Assembly (NCBI GenBank): GCA_950097015.1
Contig: CATNEN010000038.1
Coordinates: 62,001-126,000, forward strand
DNA length: 64,000 bases
Direction: 5' to 3'
DNA from: Macrostomum hystrix
Taxonomy: Eukaryota > Platyhelminthes > Macrostomidae
Numbering within the stretch: position 1 is the first letter of the stretch; every line of letters starts with the position of its first letter. A program made the position numbers and the translations under genes. Below, in pieces: positions 56,301-64,000 of the stretch. Below the pieces are notes generated by a model. The model was given only the letters and a program-made list of their open reading frames with translations. It made no database searches and was not told where the DNA came from.

Positions 56301-59052
56301 GCCAGCGAGGAGGCAATTCTGCCCATTTCGCTGACTCCCGAGCACACACGCACACAGATACCGTATGCGGGCACACGCTCACACAGGTGCGCACATCTGC
56401 TCTGACTTTCTCATCGTCAGGCAGTGCGCACTCTCACTGTGTCCCTCACAATTGTCGTAAATTTCTCGACAAGCCTTCGCGGCTGTGCCCCAAATTTAAT
56501 GTGGCCTCGCCGCGAAAGCGAGCTAAACACATTCCACTCTCCCCCCTGAATCACCGATCATAGCTGAAACAACGCTATCGTTTATATCTATTGAAGGGAG
56601 GTTTGTGGTTGGACAATGGTCGGACATTGGATTCACAGTTTCCTTTTCAAAATGTAGAGTAAGAAATGCGACGCGAAGAATGCAGACCAGAGTTTAGTCC
56701 GTTTTTCATCACTCTCTGCCTGGGCTGGCCTCCCGTTGCCTTTCTCGCACAGCAGATTGTACGAGCTCTTTGTGTACAGGTCGTCAGGCTTGTACTTGTT
56801 GGAGTGCACGCAGTAGCTCTGGTTCACCCACGGTCCGCCGTCCTCTGTTTGAACTAGGCTACTCGGACTGCAGGCTATGATGTCTTGCGCGGAGCCGTTG
56901 CCTAAAAGTGCGATTATCAGCAACGAACTCCTTTGAGACCATTATAAACTCTTGGCAAGATCGCAGTAAAAATGCAGTGGAACGATAGCAAATCCAGAGT
57001 ATTTATTTCCAAACACTCAGCAATTTAGAACCAATCGATAAAGCGAGATCTATATATAAAATGACAACGAGAGTTTGCCTCTCGCACCAATGTCCCTGAG
57101 CTCGCTTCCGCGCCGAGGCCACATTCATTCAGGGCACAGCCGCGGAGAGAAGGCTTGGGGGCTTGTCTTGCAAGTTACGCCCTTGAGGGACAACCTACAA
57201 AGCACAGTGAGAGTGTACACAGCCTGACGATGGGAAAGTCAGGCAGATGTGCGCACCTGTGTGAGCGTGTGCCTGTGTGCTAAGGAGTCAGCGGCAGAGG
57301 GGAAGAAATTTCTCCTCGCTGGCTGCGGGTCTAGTGTCACCAAATGATGAGCCATTGCCCGCAGCCCTCCAACAATTATTGTTATCATTATTAGCATTAT
57401 ATTTGTTTGCATCATTACCTCTTCGTGGCAATACATTTGCTATGCTTGAATGGTTGGGTCAGACGCGTAGTCGACAACACAGCCGCAGCTACTGCGCGGC
57501 GTATGTGAAAGCTGCATACGGCTGTTCAGTCCATGGACTGGGGACGCCCCACTCTTAACTACCACAGCTCGAACCCATTACCTGTGGTACCCAGCAAGGT
57601 GGGTGAACTAAAGCAATGCAGAGTTAAGTGTCTTGCAAAACTACACAAATTGTTCCATTGGAGTCTAGAATCGAACCCTTGACCTACAAGTCGTGAGTCC
57701 GACACTTTAACCATCACCAACTTAACTACCAAACAGGATACAACCCCTCGAAAATTAGAAAAATATTATTAAGGAAAGCTAACAATTCAAATCTTCCAAA
57801 CACAGCTGGGCAAATTATTTAAGACAATAAAAGAATGACACTGACGTACGCTGCGGAAAGTACTCGCACACTGGGTACATTTGAACTGCGGTGGACACTG
57901 CAGTGTACGAAAATGAACTCGCAATCTTCTTTATCGCGATCATGTTGAAGTGCTTGTCCACAGAAGCCTGGCTCCACTGATCAGCCGGCGGGGTGAAGCT
58001 CGGCCCGAACATGTTCCAGGCGAGTGGCGCGGGCGATCCTGCGGTGTAGGTGTACGGCTTGTATGTCCAGTTGGTGGCCAGCGCCTTGTCGTTTACAATG
58101 CTGCTGAGTGTGGCACTGAAGCGGATCAGAAATGTAATTGGGATTCAACTCAATCCTAGAGCTCGTTTAAAATAGATTTAAACATTTTTCGCTCTTTCCG
58201 ACGAAGCAACTCATTTAGAGTCACGGAACATCGGCATCGATGTTCAACAGGAATCCCTGACTATCTGTTGACCCGGGCGGTTTTGAAAATTAGTTCATCG
58301 TAATTGGCGGAAAATTTTGGTGAACTTTCATGAAAATCATTCAGTTTCAGAGCTATCGTGAAGTAGGCGGTGGGAATTGGCTAACACGTCTGTCTCTCGC
58401 AACAAGGTTCGTCAGCTCGATTCCGCGGCGAGGCCCCACTCCTATGGGCTGCAGCTGCGAAGAATAGTTATTGCTCTGTTTGGCAATGATAAACTCAGGG
58501 CAGATGTACACACTTGATAGCGTCTGAGTCTATGAGACTTTGGAAAGAGCAGAAATAATTTGGTGGCAAGGCCTTCCAGAATTCTTTTTTTTAATTAGAA
58601 CACAGGAAACTGGTACCTGAAAAAGAAGTCTCGGATTAGGGTTATAATAACATTATAATATTATAATAACCAGTGGACTAGGAGGCCCCGCGCCTGTTTT
58701 GTCTGTTTTGGTACTGGATAGAGAAATCTAGAATGCTAAAACCGCTAATTGGCAAGGTAATCTTGACTCACTTTTCAGCAAAGAGTTTAGTAAACGCGTC
58801 AAGCGCCCTGGTGTTGTTAACAGGTGTAAATATTCTTTGGTTGTTCTCAGTTATATTTGAGCACTCAGCTGCAAAGTTGGTGTACAGCTGCGTTGAGTCG
58901 AACTTGTTTGTTGAGTCGATTGGATAGCGAAAAATGTACTGCGTGCCTTGATAATCCATCTTGACGTAATCCCACAGGGAGGCCAAGCACACAGGTGCGT
59001 AGCAGCAGCACAGGAGCCACCACAGAAGGTTGCTTGTTGAGCACGATTGCAT
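53374..59052 (-). CDS. secreted multi-CCP (sushi) domain protein, 8 exons seen, 3' end missing
   Basis: Exons on the minus strand: 59052-58772, 58115-57850, 56901-56637, 56199-55892, 55767-55568, 55306-54331, 54160-53726, 53643-53374. Phases 2,1,2,1,0,1,1 all agree, giving 1000 codons with an open phase-1 end. Residues 1-25 look like a signal peptide (NLLWWLLCCCYAPVCLAS); an ATG 34 codons upstream (59154) is in frame but would bury it. Residues about 25-375 match no domain I know. From MTCPNP in exon 5 there are about eight CCP-like modules with the C...C...C...W...C pattern (for example FVCKPDFTGSGQVANCQNGGTW; YECRPGFVRTTQ; VTCWPNSRF). Many N-x-S/T sites suggest an extracellular glycoprotein. 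CCP proteins act in adhesion or complement-like binding; the role here is unknown. The exon 3 donor (ACT|GTGAAT) is weak. Confidence 0.8.
56255..56525 (-). mobile_element. SINE family B, CCP gene intron 3
   Basis: The minus strand has GCTCGCTTTCGCGGCGAGGC, the GGGCACAGCCGCGAAGG core, GTCAGCGAAATGGGCAGAAT and the tail GCAGCCCTCCTGCAATAATT. Confidence 0.8.
57075..57395 (+). mobile_element. SINE family B, CCP gene intron 2
   Basis: The head has GTTTGCCTCTCGCACCAATG and GAGCTCGCTTCCGC, followed by the GGCACAGCCGCGGAGAGAAG core and GAGTCAGCGGCAGAGG. The tail is GCAGCCCTCCAACAATTATT then TTATCATTATTA. Confidence 0.85.
57440..57720 (-). mobile_element. SINE family A, copy 3 (CCP gene intron 2)
   Basis: Minus strand: GGACTCACGACTTGTAGGTC, GGGTTCGATTCTAG (box B), GCAAGACACTTAACTCTGC. 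The palindrome CAGTCCATGGACTG (57527-57540) is in the tail. It lies 45 bp from a family-B copy in opposite orientation. Confidence 0.85.
58370..58565 (+). mobile_element. SINE family B, partial and degraded, CCP gene intron 1
   Basis: Has GGTGGGAATTGGCTAACACG (box A region), AGCTCGATTCCGCGGCGAGG and GGGCAGATGTACACACTTG. The core is mostly deleted. Confidence 0.65.
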
Positions 59053-59320
59053 TGTCCCGAATTTTGAGCGCTGATCAGTCCTGCAAACTTCGCAAATCTT
59101 CTTAGCTAAATGTCTGCTTCTTACCCTTCGTCCTGCGCTTGCATTGTTTTCCATAGTAACGAGCTAACAGGTGGTCTCTTGCAGCTTCCATACTCTCATT
59201 GGCCAAGGCATGCCAAGAAATTATGGCCTCGCCATTCAAAAAAGCCCTATGCCTACTTTTTCAAAGAGTTCCAACTAGAGCTTGAAAGGAAAAAAGTTTT
59301 TTCGTTTTCTTCTTGACAGT
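59053..59320. other. 5' flank of the CCP gene
   Basis: On the minus strand this contains a possible 5' UTR intron (GAAG|GGTAAG near 59125; TTGCAG|GACTG near 59087). No other gene seen. Confidence 0.35.
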
Positions 59321-59324
59321 GCTA

Positions 59325-60980
59325 CGAAATGGCATCCAATCCTAAGCAACGCAGCTCACACTGCCACGAAATGACATCTTAGAATTCTAGCACCCTAAGC
59401 ACCGCAGCCCACACTGCCACGAAATGACATCTTAGAATTCTAGCATCCTAAGCACCGCAGCCCGCACTGCCACGAAATGACATCTTAGAATTCTAGCATC
59501 CTAAGCACCGCAGCCCACACTGCCACGAAATGACATCTTAGAATTCTAGCATCCTAAGCACCGCAGCCCACACTGCCACGAAATGACATCTTAGAATTCT
59601 AGCATCCTAAGCACCGCAGCTCACACTGCCACGAAATGACATCTTAGAATTCTAGCATCCTAAGCACCTCAGCTCACACTGCCACGAAATGACATCTTAG
59701 AATTCTAGCACCCTAAGCACCGCAGCCCACACTGCCACGAAATGACATCTTAGAATTCTAGCATCCTAAACACCTCAGCCCACACTGCCACGAAATGACA
59801 TCTTAGAATTCTAGCATCCTAAGCACCTCAGCCCACACTGCCACGAAATGACATCTTAGAATTCTAGCATCCTAAGCACCTCAGCCCACACTGCCACGAA
59901 ATGACATCTTAGAATTCTAGCATCCTAAGCACCGCAGCCCACACTGCCACGAAATGACATCTTAGAATTCTAGCATCCTAAGCACCGCAGCTCACACTGC
60001 CACGAAATGACATCTTAGAATTCTAGCACCCTAAGCACCGCAGCCCACACTGCCACGAAATGACATCTTAGAATTCTAGCATCCTAAGCACCGCAGCCCA
60101 CACTGCCACGAAATGACATCTTAGAATTCTAGCATCCTAAGCACCGCAGCTCACACTGCCACGAAATGACATCTTAGAATTCTAGCATCCTAAGCACCGC
60201 AGCCCACACTGCCACGAAATGACATCTTAGAATTCTAGCATCCTAAGCACCGCAGCCCACACTGCCACGAAATGACATCTTAGAATTCTAGCATCCTAAG
60301 CACCGCAGCCCACACTGCCACGAAATGACATCTTAGAATTCTAGCATCCTAAGCACCGCAGCCCACACTGCCACGAAATAACATCTCAGAATTCTAGCAT
60401 CCTAAGCACTACAGCCCACACTGCCACGAAATGACATCTTAGAATTCTAGCATCCTAAACACCTCAGCCCACACTGCCACGAAATGACATCTTAGAATTC
60501 TAGCATCCTAAGCACCGCAGCTCACACTGCCACGAAATGACATCTTAGAATTCTAGCATCCTAAGCACCGCAGCCCACACTGCCACGAAATGACATCTTA
60601 GAATTCTAGCATCCTAAGCACCGCAGCCCACACTGCCACGAAATGACATCTTAGAATTCTAGCATCCTAAGCACCGCAGCCCACACTGCCACGAAATGAC
60701 ATCTTAGAATTCTAGCATCCTAAGCACCGCAGCCCGCACTGCCACGAAATGACATCTTAGAATTCTAGCACCCTAAGCACCGCAGCCCACACTGCCACGA
60801 AATGACATCTTAGAATTCTAGCATCCTAAACACCTCAGCCCACACTGCCACGAAATGACATCTTAGAATTCTAGCATCCTAAGCACCGCAGCTCACACTG
60901 CCACGAAATGACATCTTAGAATTCTAGCATCGTAAGCACCACAGCTCACACTGCCACGAAATGACATCTTAGAATTCTAG
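59325..60980. repeat. 53-bp minisatellite upstream of the CCP gene
   Basis: About 31 highly uniform copies of a unit GCCACGAAATGACATCTTAG, AATTCTAGCATCCTAAGCAC, CGCAGCCCACACT. Each holds the palindrome TAGAATTCTA. Variants (ACCTCAG, CAGCTCA, AGCACCCTA) recur, again suggesting block copying. Confidence 0.95.
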
Positions 60981-61065
60981 CTGAAAAAGCTGAAAAAGCT
61001 AATCCACGGAGTTGCTTATGGAAAAATCCGACCTTCGGCCAGAAACATTCAAGGGGGCCCCTTGG

Positions 61066-61073
61066 TATAAAAA
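61066..61073 (+). promoter_or_regulatory. TATA-box-like element, no gene attached
   Basis: TATAAAAA within CTTGGTATAAAAACGGGCGG, GC-rich on both sides. No coding exon is recognised downstream before the 24-bp array. Confidence 0.2.
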
Positions 61074-61108
61074 CGGGCGGCAAAAGGGCTTGGTAGTTCT
61101 ACTGTTAA

Positions 61109-61315
61109 TCACAAACAATAGTGATTTGTAGCATCGTGTTCAACGTAGGTGCTCCGAAGAGTTGACAAAAGTACTTTCTCTTCGCGAGTTGCTCCCACAA
61201 GCTTGATTTTGGCCCAGCTGAGCAAATGTTTGGCTGCCGCAAACAGCATTTCTGAGCTGCCGATGCCTACGCTGAGGAGGTCAATTATTTCTCTGCCTGT
61301 AGGTTCGGGACTCAT
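61109..61315 (-). CDS. hypothetical 68-residue frame
   Basis: Starts MSPEPTGREIIDLLSVGIGS and has mixed composition that could be protein-like. There is no domain, no splice evidence and no neighbours that support it. The opposite strand is also open here, so chance is the simpler explanation. Confidence 0.15.
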   Translation of the reverse strand: MSPEPTGREIIDLLSVGIGSSEMLFAAAKHLLSWAKIKLVGATREEKVLLSTLRSTYVEHDATNHYCL

Positions 61316-62017
61316 TAACTATGTGTGGATATTTAGGCAATGATTGCTCTCGATAATGGGTCTGTGCCTGATATTTCAATGACCTCATGCAGTCCAGTAC
61401 CACTGTAGACATTGTTATCATGTCCAATGTGAGTATTATTCCGTATTACACAACAATGCCATGATCTGGCCCGCTCACATACAATCAGTGACTGCGCTGT
61501 CCCACCTGAAATTAGGGCGTATTTCAAGGCACCAAAATACCATCAAAATCTACATTGCACGTCGATTCCAAATATACGGATGTGAAAGATTTTACAATAA
61601 TTATGGCAAGGAAATAATGGTCAAAATAGTGCAGAAACGTCTAGGCATGTTGCGTGTGCAAAGCACTTGGCCTATTTAATTTCGAGTCTATTCAAGTTTT
61701 GAGTCAACAGCATGGATCATCAATTAAACGATGGACTGTCTCTCAAACTGTGGGATTCAGTCAATTTGGGCCATAGACAATCAAATCCATCCCTAATCCT
61801 CAAGACGTGTGTGTCTTCCTACTTTAAGTAGATTTGTTTGAAAGTAATGCAAATGTTTGAAAACTTATAATATAAAGGGTTTGCATCTCTCTGTCTAGAT
61901 TGCCTACCAATTGCATGTCGATACAGATCCTCTCACCTGTGAAATTATATTAAACATTGGCCTTTTTTAAGTGGCGACACACAAACCTGCTCGGTTAGTT
62001 TTATGTACAAGCTTATA

Positions 62018-63703
62018 AACTCACAGTGTCTCCCTGTGATAAACTCACAGTGTCTCCCTGTGATAAACTCACAGTGTCTCCCTGTGATAAACTCACAGTG
62101 TCTCCCTGTGATAAACTCACAGTGTCTCCCTGTGATAAACTCACAGTGTCTCCCTGTGATAAACTCACAGTGTCTCCCTGTGATAAACTCACAGTGTCTC
62201 CCTGTGATAAACTCACAGTGTCTCCCTGTGATAAACTCACAGTGTCTGCCTGTGATAAACTCACAGTGTCTGCCTGTGATAAACTCACAGTGTCTCCCTG
62301 TGATAAACTCACAGTGTCTCCCTGTGATAAACTCACAGTGTCTCCCTGTGATAAACTCACAGTGTGTCTCTGTGATAAACTCACAGTGTCTCCCTGTGAT
62401 AAACTCTCAGTGTCTCCCTGTGATAAACTCACAGTGTCTGCCTGTGATAAACTCACAGTGTCTCCCTGTGATAAACTCACAGTGTCTCCCTGTGATAAAC
62501 TCACAGTGTCTCCCTGTGATAAACTCACAGTGTCTCCCTGTGATAAACTCACAGTGTCTCCCTGTGATAAACTCACAGTGTCTCCCTGTGATAAACTCAC
62601 AGTATCTCCCTGTGATAAACTCACAGTGTCTCGCTGTGATAAACTCACAGTGTCTCTCTGTGATAAACTCACAGTGTCTCCCTGTGATAAACTCACAGTG
62701 TCTGCCTGTGATAAACTCACAGTGTCTCCCTGTGATAAACTCACAGTGTCTCCCTGTGATAAACTCACAGTATCTCCCTGTGATAAACTCACAGTGTCTC
62801 GCTGTGATAAACTCACAGTGTCTCTCTGTGATAAACTCACAGTGTCTCCATGTGATAAACTCACAGTGTCTGCCTGTGATAAACTCACAGTGTCTGCCTG
62901 TGATAAACTCACAGTGTCTGCCTGTGATAAACTCACAGTGTCTCCCTGTGATAAACTCACAGTGTCTCCCTGTGATAAACTCACAGTGTCTCCCTGTGAT
63001 AAACTCACAGTGTCTCCCTGTGATAAACTCACAGTGTGTCTCTGTGATAAACTCACAGTGTGTCTCTGTGATAAACTCACAGTGTCTCCCTGTGATAAAC
63101 TCACAGTGTGTCTCTGTGATAAACTCACAGTGTCTCCCTGTGATAAACTCACAGTGTGTCCCTGTGATAAACTCACAGTGTGTCTCTGTGATAAACTCAC
63201 AGTGTCTCCCTGTGATAAACTCACAGTGTCTCCCTGTGATAAACTCACAGTGTCTCCCTGTGATAAACTCACAGTGTGTCCCTGTGATAAACTCACAGTG
63301 TGTCTCTGTGATAAACTCACAGTGTCTCCCTGTGATAAACTCACAGTGTCTCCCTGTGATAAACTCACAGTGTCTCCCTGTGATAAACTCACAGTGTCTC
63401 CCTGTGATAAACTCACAGTGTGTCTCTGTGATAAACTCACAGTGTGTCTCTGTGATAAACTCACAGTGTCTCCCTGTGATAAACTCACAGTGTCTCCCTG
63501 TGATAAACTCACAGTGTCTCCCTGTGATAAACTCTCAGTGTCTCCCTGTGATAAACTCACAGTGTCTGCCTGTGATAAACTCACAGTGTCTCCCTGTGAT
63601 AAACTCACAGTGTCTCCCTGTGATAAACTCACAGTGTCTCCCTGTGATAAACTCACAGTGTCTCCCTGTGATAAACTCACAGTGTCTCCCTGTGATAAAC
63701 TCT
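62018..63703. repeat. 24-bp minisatellite with open frames on both strands
   Basis: About 70 copies of AAACTCACAGTGTCTCCCTG plus TGAT. Variants are TCTGCC, GTCTCTC, GTGTCTC, CTCAGTG and CAGTATC. The unit is a multiple of three and stop-free in several frames, giving spurious proteins of 566-602 codons. Each unit can form a short hairpin (CACAG / CTGTG, 7-nt loop). Confidence 0.97.
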
Positions 63704-64000
63704 GTCGGGTCACGACCTTGCACGCCCACGCAGCGTTTTACGGCTTCTGGGCAATGGCAAAAACAATTTGCGCTTGGAGACAGTGGCTGAACTACAATTG
63801 GCAAATTATTGTAAATAATTTCTGTCACCGATGAATCACATAGAATCAGAGTGAGGTTAGAGCTAATGGAGCCTTTCCCCAATCAGGAAGTGCTTCGTAC
63901 GAGCAACTAATTTCCTTCATTCGTCAAGTGCAGATTTGCGTGGATGTTGACGCGAAGTTGCAGTTTTGAGGGCCAGAAGAAATAAAGACTAATGAAGAAG
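63704..64000. other. unique sequence at the right edge
   Basis: No recognised gene, SINE or array. Confidence 0.5.

Larger units (their letters stand above)
60981..62015. other. intergenic, no confident gene
   Basis: Between two arrays. It contains a TATA-like element (61066) and a 68-codon ATG frame on the minus strand (61315-61109). The rest is AT-rich without features. Confidence 0.45.

Noticed and set aside
2478-63703. CRISPR arrays
   Set aside because: Repeats are contiguous without unique spacers and the genome is eukaryotic.
62003-63834. Long proteins on both strands (566-602 residues)
   Set aside because: Produced solely by a 24-bp tandem repeat that is stop-free in several frames.
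1-64000. Endogenous virus or envelope-like gene
   Set aside because: The only retroviral-type coding region is the gag-pol element without an envelope-like frame.

Overview
The window reads as nuclear DNA of a bilaterian invertebrate. Intron-rich, GC-rich coding exons sit in AT-rich, strongly repeat-expanded non-coding DNA. I cannot name the species. A free-living flatworm such as Macrostomum would fit the style, but that is inference only. Nothing looks bacterial or organellar.

Five multi-exon genes were rebuilt from protein similarity plus splice sites with matching phases. (1) GPCPD1 (+, 2147-8234, 7 exons) is a CBM20 + GDPD glycerophosphocholine phosphodiesterase. (2) MITD1 (+, 12194-21231, 4 exons) is an MIT-domain ESCRT-III/abscission protein. 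(3) An A1CF/RBM46/RBM47-type RNA-binding protein (+, 25708-35156, 9 exons) has three RRMs and a C-terminal dsRBD. (4) An unrecognised 638-residue CxxC/His-rich protein lies on - (41439-38573, 4 exons). (5) A secreted multi-CCP (sushi) protein lies on - (59052 to at least 53374, 8 exons seen, 3' end not found). Genes 1-3 run in tandem, genes 3 and 4 converge, and genes 4 and 5 share a strand.

Mobile DNA includes a young Ty3/Gypsy-type LTR retrotransposon in MITD1 intron 1 (14947-19599). Its two 168-bp LTRs are identical, it has a 5-bp target duplication and one intact gag-pol frame. A 5'-truncated APE/RT/RNase H LINE (48731-52251, -) is embedded in a 33-bp minisatellite. Two tRNA-derived SINE families are present, A with 3 copies and B with 7. 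An unidentified GC-rich block lies at about 14005-14870.

The dominant feature is tandem repetition. More than 20 minisatellite arrays, with units of 16-53 bp, make up about a quarter of the window, nearly all with private units. In my gene models all 19 introns over 300 bp contain an array or a SINE/LTR element, while the 8 introns of 76-261 bp contain none. Two genes carry related arrays in two of their own introns (GPCPD1 introns 3 and 5; the zinc-finger-like gene introns 1 and 3). Two intergenic arrays are built from a unit resembling a 5' splice site (CAG|GTGA). Together these suggest that introns here lengthen by minisatellite growth, possibly seeded from splice-site-proximal sequence and copied between introns of one gene.
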